DNA of 64,000 nucleotides from Lates calcarifer. Lineage: Eukaryota; Chordata; Actinopteri; Centropomidae. Shown one piece after another: positions 48,661 to 60,600 of the stretch. Position 1 is the first letter of the stretch. Each line of letters starts with the position of its first letter. The position numbers were made by a program, and so were the translations under genes. The stretch is from the NCBI RefSeq assembly GCF_001640805.2, contig NC_066855.1, positions 3,180,205 to 3,244,204 on the forward strand. Direction: 5' to 3'. The notes beneath the pieces were generated by a model. That model worked only from the letters and a program-made list of their open reading frames with translations, did no database searches and had not been told where the DNA came from.

Positions 48661-51600
48661 TCCTCCAGCTCAAACTCCAGCAGAGACGAACACGAGAGGA
48701 ACTGGTCAGCCAAGGGATCATGCCACGTAAGTCTCTCCTTTAAGTATCTGTGATACTCGGGGCCAGTGAATCAAAAAGTACCGTATTGTGCAACTTCCAG
48801 GATGCATAGTCAGTGTGGTTAGTCCTATGTTAATATGGTGTATTTACGGCAAGTGATGCACATGCTCAATACACACTGAAGAAGTAGCTGAAACTGACCC
48901 AGTCTCACCTTATTCAGCATGTGGATGATCTTAGTTTTATGACACCAGGACAGTGTGTCTGTGTCTTCGAGTTAACTCCCTCCTGATCCGGCATCAGACA
49001 CCATGTCAGATCCTGTCAAAGATTGATCGGGTTGTTATATAATACCAACGCTGAGCTATATGTGTATATGGGCCATTGATCCACATGCTGAACGGGACTT
49101 TCACTCTCACATATCGGGTTATGTTGGTTTTATACAATATTATGAAGCTCTGTTTTTGCATTTAGTTTTTTAACAGCCCTTATCTCCATGTATTATCGAG
49201 TTTGTGCCTGTGTCATATTTCGTGGTGTCTTTGCACCACTTTGTGTTATCAAATAGGGCAGCTTCCTCTTCTTCTGTATCCACTTCCTGTTTCAGCGAGT
49301 TCCACACATCACAAGAGGCGGGGATATAAATTTTCCTCTTGTTTCTGTGTCAAATGCAGCTCTGGGGGCAGCGAGTAACAAGCTTTTTTTTTTCCCAAGA
49401 AGGCTCCAGCATTCAGCCTCATGCAGTGCATATGTCAAGTTAATCTCCTATAACCAAGTGATTGTGGGGTAGAGAAAGATACCCACAGGGAGGTAGAATA
49501 CCTGACAAGGTTGTTGTTTAGAGGAACTAAACATGCAGGGGAGACAGAGAGATTCGTAGGTAGAAATGTGGATCGCCTGTCAGTCATTGGTAATCGCAAT
49601 ATCCTGCTTGTCCTCCCAAGTTTGGCCCATTTTCAGCTTTTTTTTGTGTCACACTTTGTTGTATTTCACTGCTGCAGTTTGCTAATGGTAACATCTGACC
49701 CTGAACTGGCACATCAGTCCACTAAAAATGCACTTACACTAAATAACCAGGCTCAGTTTGTATAAAAAAAACTAAGTGTTAGGTTTGAAAGAATGCACTG
49801 GGGTGGACACTCAGACCAAGAGCTTGTTTTACTGGGCAGCATGGAGTCTCACATTCGGACCATTTAGTCGTTACAGTAAATCTGTCTGTGTCCTCCTTAT
49901 GCAACAGGCCTCATGCCAGACCATTAGCTGCAGTGGGATCAGTGTGGCCTGGAGGGATGTTTTGAGTCTTCTGTGGAGAAACAGAGACTTAACACATAAA
50001 GAAAGAGATGCCATAGGTTCATAAGAGAGTTATCAAAGACTGTGTTTGCTCCAAACACTGAGCGCTTATTCTGAGTGTTGGCTCGAAGACGCAGCAAGGT
50101 AGAGCAAAGGTCTGTTCAGGCTGCCAAGGCCCCTGTTGAATTACAAGACCATAAAGATCAAGTGAACTGCTGCCGAGCGAGCAGAGGAGGGTGCACCGTC
50201 ATTTATCGACTTTCAGTGGAATTGTATCACGATGATAGTTACCATATTGTGATGTCGAGCTGTAGAGGAGACAGGTGAGTGCTGGGAACTGATGAGGGGC
50301 GAGTTCCTGCCGTGGTATCAAATCCTCACACTGGTTTTGCAGCTGTAGGTGGTGTGAGAGAGTAACTTTCCACGTTCCTCCTCTGACTATCTCAGTCTAG
50401 GTGTTCTTGAGCAAGGCGCTTGACCTCCCACCTGCTGCAACGATGGACCTAAGTTGCTGCTGTGTAAATATGAAGCAGGGTGTTTCTGGACAAGAGGATG
50501 ATTACAGTGGATTAGGAGATATTAGATACATAGATGTAAGGGTGAACAAGCAATAACAATGCTGCTGTGTCCTCAGGTCAGCCATGTGTGACAGATTGAA
50601 AGGTTAGTGTCTTGCAAAGGGCATGTTTCCACCAAAGAAAAGAGATTTGAGAACACCATGTTTGTGCCATTTTATTTTTTAGTTTGTTTGAAGTTGGCAA
50701 ATAATTAATCTGCGTTACGAGTGCTCTTGAATCAGTAGATCGTTCTCAGACACGTGGCCAGCCTGCTCTTCACGGTAAATCTCTTTTTGTTGTCTCTGAC
50801 TTAACTGCAATTGAGTCTTTAGTGTTTCACCATAGACAGATACACAGCACAGGTGTTGTTTTTATTGTGTAAGTATAGATTTGTAATTGATGGCGCAGTC
50901 AAATCACTGTTTTATACTTGTGCAGAAACAGAATAAAAATGTAAAGTTATAGCTGTATTATCAGATGGATTGCACTAACATACAAACCAAGCAATAACAG
51001 AGGGAGTCAGAGGCAGCAGCTACAGTTAATATTGCTGCGAAAGTGGAAATACTATGAGAGATTGAGAAGCCTTACAATTACATGTCAGCGTTTTTAGAAA
51101 AGCTCAAATTTCCCTCCACATATACACTCGCAAAAAAAAATAATTAGATGACGCCGGTTATGAGAAGTGTTTTCATATTCATCTGCCAAATTTATCTTCC
51201 TTCTACCAGCCCACAGTAACTTCGTTTTTCCATGGTTAGCAGCTCCTCAAATCAGACATGACCGTTGTCTCTGCTCAGTGGTTGGAGAGACAGGATTCAC
51301 TGCTGCCTGAGATATGCAACTGCGTCACAAAAACATGTCAGAGCAGCTAAATGCATAAATAGAATCAGCGAACCAGTAAAAAAGTCTGAACTGTTATCAA
51401 TCAGATCCTGTATTTCATGTGTAAGAAACATGATCAGCTGACCAGTGGTGTGTTTTTTTATGTTTTGCTGTGAACTTGACCGTCTGGTTATATCACAACT
51501 GGTATGTAGGTCTTCTTCTTTCAACGTCAGGGTGGGTGTTTGGGTGGGGGGGTTGTGACACAGGAATGTCTCCCACCCCCACCCAGTCATCTGTGGCACA

Positions 51601-54600
51601 CATACAGTCAACGCTCCGCTTTGGCCAGAATGTCCTCGCTCACACACCCTTGGCAGGGATTTCACCAGCTCTTGACCAATCAGACAATTGCCATGTTACA
51701 TCATTGTAACTGCCGCTGCCCTCCAACAATATCCTTCCCCAAACAGAATGGACCTCTTTGTTTGAGTCTGTTCAGCTTCTCTAACCCTCCACCGTTTACA
51801 TTTGATATTAAAAAGTTTTGAATGTTAAAAGACTAAGGCCACAACAGGCTTGGTAAAATATATATAAGCACACACACCACGCACAAAGTACATCATGGAC
51901 AGTCATGCTGGAGTGCACTGATGAATTTTCTTTATGTGCAGGAGTCCTTTTTAAAGATCAACCCCAGACCACCACTTCACAGGCCATCTATTAGACTCAC
52001 GACGCAGACAGTCGGCTGGTCGTCAGCAGGTCTTAGTAACATAAAAACCATAAAATTATCATGACTCAGGCTCTAATTGTGCTGCTTTTAGAAGAAAATA
52101 TCTAAGAGTTTAATCAGGATAAGCAAGGATAATGTGTCCAAATGTGAATTCACATGAACATGTAACCTCAGTTCAAACAATGAGAAGGAATAGATGGAAA
52201 AAGTGTATGGAATAACGTGACCAACTGAGCTCACAGAGGGGGAGTTTGGTTACATTAAGGCTAATGAAACTGCTGAGTTAGGCTTCGGGAAAGCTCACGG
52301 TCATGGTTATGGTTACAGTCATGTGGTTCCATGAGGTATGTCTGACTATTTGCTCCCGTAAAACCTAATTTACCTACGCCAAGCCGCTAAGCCCAAGCCA
52401 CCGCGAGTGGCTACGACTCGACACTTTCTGCATCTGCTTCAGTGTAAAAGCCGTGATGAGAACACGACGAGGATCTGAAGTAACAAGGCAAAGAAAACGA
52501 CCCTCAGTTTCAATTCTCTCAGTGATAACAGAATTAGTCTCCACTGCTGAAAAATGAGCTGTATTCCTGTACACACAGCATGCAGCAGAGGCCCATCAGC
52601 CAGCAGAGCTGTGATCTAGAATAACACTCCTGACCTTCTCGTCCCGCAGCTACTTCTGCTTTGAACCTGTCTTCCTCTATAGCTGTATCTGTTCTCACAT
52701 TGTCACTGGCTGAAAGGAGCATCACGACTCCCATCAGAGTCTCAGCTCACGTCTCTCTCTGTTTTTTTTCCGCCTCTCTCCACACAGCACTGAAAAGCCC
52801 GGCAGCCTTTCACGAACAGCGGAGGAGTCTGGAGCGAGCAAGGGTGAGTGTCTTCAGCAGTTTTCTGCTCTCTGAATGTGTTTGCATGGGTTAAAACATT
52901 CATGCACTGTATGAACAGCATAGCACGAAGCAGTAATTGAATTCTACTCTTAGTAAACGGGGAAACTTGGGTGCCATACAAACAGTATTAAAGTAGCACT
53001 CTTCAGGCATGAAGCAGCATAAACATCATTAGCACTGTTTTTTTAACATTCAGTGAAAATGTCTCACACTTCATAGATTATTTATATTTAGCACACAAAG
53101 CTCTGAGAACCATGCCTGGCCAAACAAACAAAGAAGAAAGCATCAAGTGTGTCTACAACAGCAGTTTACTGCATTGCAACAAGTGTCCATTAAAGACTTT
53201 TATCATCTTCCCCACACCCTTTATTCTCTCTCATCCTTCTGCTTGTGATCCTCTTTCTTCCATCTGCTGCCTCACCGTAATGTGTACGACTCCTGTGTTT
53301 CCCCTCAGACCGAGGACTATCTGAAGAGGAAGATCCGGAGTCGCCCCGAGCGCTCCGAGCTGGTCAGGATGCACATTCTGGAGGGTGAGTTTTCACCGAC
53401 GAGTGGAAACTGCGCTTTTGGATTCAGAAGAATTCTGAGTGAGAACAAAAGTGTGGTTGAAAGGTTTAAGTCATTTAAAGGAAGCATACAGAAAACAAAA
53501 CACAACCAATACCATGTGATAAGTTCAATCTGAGTTAAACTGAGTTAAAGTTCAACAGAATTTATTTCTGTGCTCTTGTTACCAGTCATTTAAAGTCACA
53601 GACATGTTTTCACTTTCAAGTGGCAGCTGGTTTTCTTCTGGTTTTTAAATTGAGCTTGAATTCTAATCCAGGAAGTGCTAAAAAAGGGCCCCAAACTCAG
53701 TATCTGTGATCTTCAGAGAGTCAGCTTCCTGTGTCTGTGATCTGCTCAAAGTATTTGAATGGACTGTATGTCGATTTATATCCCACGGGTACACGCTACT
53801 TACCTGGTGCTGCTTTGTTTTTGTTGTTAGATAAAAATAAATCACTTGACGAATGAATTTCACGTACGCTGACCTGCTGTGCCCTTCCACAGAGACGTCG
53901 GCAGAGCCGTCCCTGCAGGCCAAGCAGCTGCAGCTGAAGCGAGCGCGACTGGCCGACGACCTCAACGATAAGATCTCCCACAGACCGGGTCCCATCGAAC
54001 TGGTTCACAAGAACATCCTGTCTGTCAGCTGCCCCCTGCAGCACTCACTGCTGGGTAACTACACACCATGCGTCACCACATTCAGCTGCACACACGTGTC
54101 TGTACACGGACAGATGTATTCACAGTTTGCAGAGTGCTCACACTCTAAATGTTCACACGATTAGTACACTGTCACATTTGCAATCATTAGCACACATTAC
54201 AAGCACTTGCAGATACATCAATCAGTCACATGGACACACATTATTTATCCAGATTTAATTGTTTACAGAGACATTTAACACATAAGTACAGGTAAAGCAA
54301 AAACAACACATTCCAAAGAATACTCATTTATGACATTCAAACAAGCTGGTGCAGGGATACAGACTTTTACACAGACACACCTGCAGGATCCGTGAAAACA
54401 CTTCAGACTGGAAGCAAAGTGGTTTTATTGCCCCACTTAATTGATGCTTGTAGAAATCAGTGGAACATTCACTCGTACTCGAGTTAAAACATGTTCACCT
54501 CGGTTATTTCATTGCCACTGTTTTAGTGACTTCAGTGACAAATTTGATTTACGTTCAGTCTGAACACACCTACAGCTGAGTAATTACAACATGCAGGTAT

Positions 54601-57600
54601 CTACACACACTTGTAATACAGTATTTTAGGGGGTGAGGGTATAAACACACCCCAAGCAGCGGATGTGATACCATTAAAAAAAATAAACCACACGATTTTT
54701 GACTAACAGCTCTGTCACAGAAATGACACAACTACTATGTTTGGACATAGTCCTGTTTTGAAACTTAGACCTGCTGGGTTGCATAACTTCTCTAAAATTA
54801 CTCATGGCTGTTTTGTAATCTTCATCAGTGTGTGTGAGGGGGTTGAACTGTTGAACTGGGAGAATTTCTGACGTTCACGAGCCGTTTTCACTCGCAGACG
54901 TTTACAACAAACCGCCAAAAGATGCCGTAGTGACTCATCGTCGTTTCACAGAATCTGAAAACACCTCTGCTCTGTCACAGATTCTCCAAAGGGAGCCGGG
55001 GGAGAGAGTTCGTCTTTAGATGAAGACAGCAGTGACGCTCTGTCACCGGACCAGCTGACCAATCACGACTCTCCCCTGAGTGCCGTCCCTCAGCTGTCCC
55101 CCTCTGATGCACTCACCCAGAATGGGGACATGTCTCCCACACAGGTAGCACCGCAATTAAGACAGAGTCACTTCAGTTTGAAATTATTCACACCTGATCC
55201 GATCAGACCGTTAACCAGAGACTTTTTTTTCTCAGTTCCTTACTCAGCCCCCTCCTCCACCTCCTCCACCACCTCCTCCTCAGGTGAACGGGTCAGACTC
55301 CTCCCCACCCCCAAAATTGACAAATGGAACGACGATGGTGACCTCAGCAAGCCCCCGCTCCTCCACCGGACAGGTCAAGGTGCGCAAACGCTGGTTATTG
55401 TCCTCTCATTGCAGCGACAGCCGTGGAGCAGTAGGTTGTTTCAAGTTGAACATCCTGCAGATTTGATGACTTGTGAATAAATGTGACCTTAATCTCTTTT
55501 TGTGGAGCAGCTATAACTGGCTAACCCTCCCTCATCTCTTCATTTCCTTACTTCCTCCTCCCTGACCCCATTTCTCACGTCCTGTCAGCAGTCTCAGGCT
55601 AAGACGAGTTCGGATCGTCCTCCACAGAGATCTAAAAAACCAAAGGACAACAAACCCAAGGTCAGCGTGCTCTTTGTTTTATTTTAACTGGCACTGACAC
55701 AGGACTTAGCTATGATTCATCCAAAATAACGACCTGTGAAGAGACACTGAATGATGGTCAGCTGTCGGCACAAAGTCCTCAAACTGCTTTTTTCTTTTCT
55801 CACCTGGTTCACCAAGTTGTTTCCAAAACCGACTAAGAAATACTGAAAGTGTCCAGTGGTCAGTTAAAGGGCTTTGGTTTTGGTGTCAGTTCCTGTAGAG
55901 CCACACTGACATTTTTCTGACATTTAACAATCGCACAAGAAGAAATCTATTATAGAAGAGGAAGAGACACCACTTTCTGACAACTGCAGTACTGTTATTA
56001 GAATACAGACTTAACTGGAAATAGCCTTTTGTTATAGTTATGCTATTACTAATTATCTTTCCACAAAATGTACTGAATGCACATCCTCTATTGTTATTCA
56101 CAGAACTTATATTACACACTGATGATGATAATAGTGTAACATTATCTTGTCATTTTAATTCTCTTCATTGTCTGGGTGTAGGTGAAGAAGCTGAAGTACC
56201 ACCAGTACATCCCCCCGGACCAGAAGGCAGACAAGGAGCGTCCGCCTCAGATGGACTCGTCCTACGCGAAGCTCCTCCAGCAGCAGCAGCTCTTCCTGCA
56301 GCTGCAGATCCTCAGCCAGCAACAGCAGCACTACAACTACCACACCATCCTGCCCGCCCCTCCCAAGTGAGTGTCAGGCATGACCGCGTGTTTGTGTGTG
56401 CGTATGTGTGAAACTTGTTGACTTGTATGCGACGAGTCAACAGGTCTGCCTCCCTCCTTTTTCTTCCTCATATTGAACTATAGTTCTAAGAAGTTCATTT
56501 CTGAAGCGCAGCCTCCAGGCAGTTTTCATTATGACTTCCTGTCCTCTTCCAAACTTTCAGCTGTGGCTTCTTGCTTCCACATTAGTGGTTTTTGTTGGAG
56601 GTTAAAGCAGAAGTCAGGTTTGTGAATGACAGTCAGTCCCAGCTCAGTGTGACTTGACACTAAACATCTGTGACTTCAGGCAAGAACGATAATGAAAACT
56701 ATGTGTTATAGTTTTGATTCTGTCTCCCCTCAGGCCTCCAACCGAGCAGCCGCCCACAACCAACTCTGGCCCTTCCCCCTCCCGCAGCGTTCCCACGACA
56801 ACCACCACGGGCCCTTCCAATCAGAGTGGGACTGCCCGTCAGAGCCAAACTGCAGTGGGAGGAGCCAAACCCATCACTCTGCCAGCCAACCTGGATGAGT
56901 TCAAAGTAATTTAAACCGACAGATAGATATTTCTAACTAAATGTTTTTATAGAAGTAATGTCAGCTGCTGTTACAGCTGTCTACTGAAGGAAAGATCCAA
57001 ATATTTCACAAGTAAATCTAGAAAAAGAATCATGATGTTATGTGATTCGATTAATCACGTGACCTTTTAGGGGGTCCAGCTCCCAGGGTGGGGACCACTA
57101 AACTAAATACTGTTGTTTTGATCTGTTACTCTGAGGTGACGCCTGCTGTATGAGCACTGATCTGGTTTCTCATCCTCCAGGTCGCTGAGCTGAAACAGGA
57201 ACTGAAATTGCGTGGTTTGACCGTCTCAGGCACCAAAAACGATCTAATTGAGAGGCTGCGAAACTATCAGGAGCAAAATGGCGGCACCACAGCGGTTTTG
57301 AAAAATGGCATGTTACAGCCCAGCCCACAGGGCGCTAACTCAGCCTCCAGCACCGTCACATCCTCTCCAACCACAACCACCGGCCCTGATCACCAGTCAG
57401 CAGAGGGTGGGTTTAAGTTAGCTTTGTCCTCATTAGCTCATGCGGTTCCTGGGAGAGTCATGCGTTTTGGCAGCACCAGCTCCAGCCCTCCTGTGTCGCC
57501 CACTCCGTCTGAGAGGTCATTGGCCGGGATGAGTCCAGATGAGACGAGCTGTAATGGAGACATGTTTGGAGAGATGGTGAGGTCTAAAAGTGAATCAAAC

Positions 57601-60600
57601 AGCCTGTTTATTGGATGAAACTGAATCTTTTCCTAACGTCCTCTTCTTGCTTTGTTGTCCCTCAGGTGAGCTCTCCCTTGACCCAACTCACCCTGCACCC
57701 ATCTCCTCAGCACCCATCAAACATCTCTCCGCTCTCACAGCCTCTCCCCAAAGTCAAAGAGGAGATCCAGAGCCCATGCAGCCTGTCCAGGTCTTCATCT
57801 GCCTCAGGCCAGTCTCCAGAGCTGCCAGGGGTAGCCATGGACGCGTCCTCCATGGACAAAGACCAGATGCTCCAGGAGAAGGACAAACAGATCGAGGAGT
57901 TGACCAGGATGCTGAGGCAGAAGCAGAGGCTTGTGGAGACCCTGAGGTCCCAGCTGGAGCAGGGCAAGATGGCAGGCGGAGTCGTGCTGGAGAAGGAAGG
58001 AAGCGAGAAGGGCAAACAGTCCTCAGAGGTTAAATTTCAAACTCTAATAAAAGCCTCGGCCATTCAGCCCCCGACTCTCCCTAACGGCATTGTGGTGAAG
58101 GTGAAGAAGGAGGTGGAGCCCGAGGAAGAAATGGAGGGAGTAACGGAGGAGGCGCAGGCGAAGAAGCTGGCCCCGCCGATGCAGTGCTCTCAGGAGACTC
58201 TGCTCAGGCTGCAGCAGATTCAGCGGCTGCAGGTCCAACAAGCTGAACAGCAGAAACGGCAGCTACAACAACCCAAACAGCAGCAGAGCCAGGTGCAGCT
58301 GCAGAAAGTCTCTGAGGCGAAATCAACCCCTCAAAAACAACAGCAGCAAAAGAAGGAAGCTCAAATCCTGCTCCATCAGCAGCAGCAGCTCCAGCAGCTC
58401 ATCATACAGCAAACCCAACAGAAGCAGCTCCAGGCCCAGCAGAAGTTAGCGCAGCAGAAACTCACGCCAACAGAAGCTGGTGCAGCAGAACCAGCTCAAA
58501 CAAACCCAGGGGCAAGTTCAACAGAGCCAGCAGAAGAACCAGGTTCAGCTGAAGCAGGTTCAGGTGCAGATCCAGAACCAGACGGTGGCGAGCCAGAAGC
58601 CCGCGGCGAACCAAACCCAGCAGAGGAAACAGCTGAAGGCTCATCAGAGGCAGAAACAACAGACGGCAGCCGTCGCCACACAGCAGGTGAAGACCCTGCG
58701 GTTCCACACGTTTTGAATTTCACTGCATTTAACATTTCACCATCATCAGCCATTTTAGTGTGATTGTGAAGTGTAAACTGTAATGACTGGATGAAAGTAG
58801 AGCAACCTCACATCTCTACTTTTAACAAGTAGTTTTTGCTGAAGAATGTTTGTTCATTTCCAGGTGACTCCGGTCTTCATCAACCAGCAGAACGGCACTC
58901 AGATCCACACTCAGGCCATCTCATTAGACCTCCTCAAGGCTAACGGCACGCCCACGCTGGTCACCGACAGCAACGGCAACCACTACCTGATCGCTCTCAC
59001 CAGCCACACCGCAGACGGACAGAATGGCGTGTCCTCGTTGGCCAAAACCAACGGACGCATCACGCTGCAGGTACGGTAAAATGTAAATTCTTTTACAGTC
59101 TGCGACGGGTTAGTACGTGATGAAATATTTATTTATCTTCCTCTGTTTCTTTTTTCAGAGATTGCAGTCGACTCCGAGTAAACTCCCCAGCACTGAGAGC
59201 CAATCAAAAGAGCAGACAGAGGCCGAGCCTGCGAGCCAGCCAATCAAAAAGGTACAACCCAGACCCAGAACATGTCGCTATAAAACATGGTTTTAAATAT
59301 TTTGTTTGATTTGATGTGTGTAAGTTACCACAACCTTCAAACGTTGAAGTTATTGATCAATACAGCATTTTGCCTATTAACTGTAAGGTTGATGGTTCAG
59401 TCCCCAACTCCTCTTGTCCACAAGTCAAAGTGTTTTTTGGACAAAAACATTCACCAAATGAACTGTCTGCATCCTCCAAGCAGTAACACCTTCCCACCAC
59501 AAGGTGTCGCCACTAACACAGTTTAAATCTTTGCCGTGTTTTTCCCTCAGGGACAGAAGGCGGGGCTGCACCTGGACACCAACGGCGTTCCACAACCCAA
59601 CCTGTCCGTCACCGCTCCGCCCAGCCTGCAGCCGTTCTTCGACGACATGTCGGACAGCGAAAGCCAAAGCAACTTAATCTCATCTCTGAAGGTAACAGCA
59701 GCATCTCCTGTTGTTGGCAGTTTCCTGGTAGTTCCCATCATCATTGTCACCCCCACTGCTCAGTCTACTGCTCCACATTGTTGTAAACTTCATTAACTTT
59801 TTTTTTCTCGTGGTTTCTTCTCTCTTCTTTTTCATTTCATCACTCCATCCTGACAGAGAGAGGAGGTGTGTCCGCCTTACGACCGGCACACACTGTTCAC
59901 CCCTCCCTCTCCCAAACCCAACACCTCCCTTCCTACTCAACGCTCCAAAGTATGTCCCACAGCATGTCTCTTTCTTCTTTCCATTTCTCCTCTAGAGTTT
60001 CTCTTTTGTCTCTCCATCCCCCCTTTTTTCCATCTTACTCCTTCAACTGAACTTAGAGGGCTGTTTTGATGTGTGTCTGAGAGGAAAATCCAGCCTCATG
60101 TACTGCAGTCAACTTGATATATTTTAATTATTTCACTTTAACTTATATATTTGGCATTGCCCACTTTTCTCAGTCTTAGTTATTGACTGTGTTTCCTTTG
60201 GGAATCCCCAGAAAGCGGTTGTAAACTTGTTGCACTCGGTGAGATATCTGCAGACAGAAAGAGTGACTTGGTGGTCAGTCAAGTGTTTCCAGTGAAAGTG
60301 AAAATCACACTTTTTGCCCCACAACACATTGTATTCTGGGCATTTCTCTTTTTAGACTCGAAGTGACTAATTCTTGTCACTAATGCTTTAGTTTTATTTG
60401 CATAGAAAACCAGACGACAGAACTAAAAAATGTTTAACCTTTTAAATCTGTGGTTTCCAGGGTGGGTGTGAGAAGATTAATTTCACTTTTTTATTTTATT
60501 TATTTCATTAAATTTCACTAGGTTTCATCACACATAAAAAATGAGAAGACATTTATTTAAACTACATCTTTATATTATGTTTTCAAACATCTCCACTCAG

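Noticed and set aside
57590..58033. 147-aa plus frame overlapping the large mrtfa exon
   Set aside because: Shifted frame of the leucine-zipper coding region; not conserved protein sequence.
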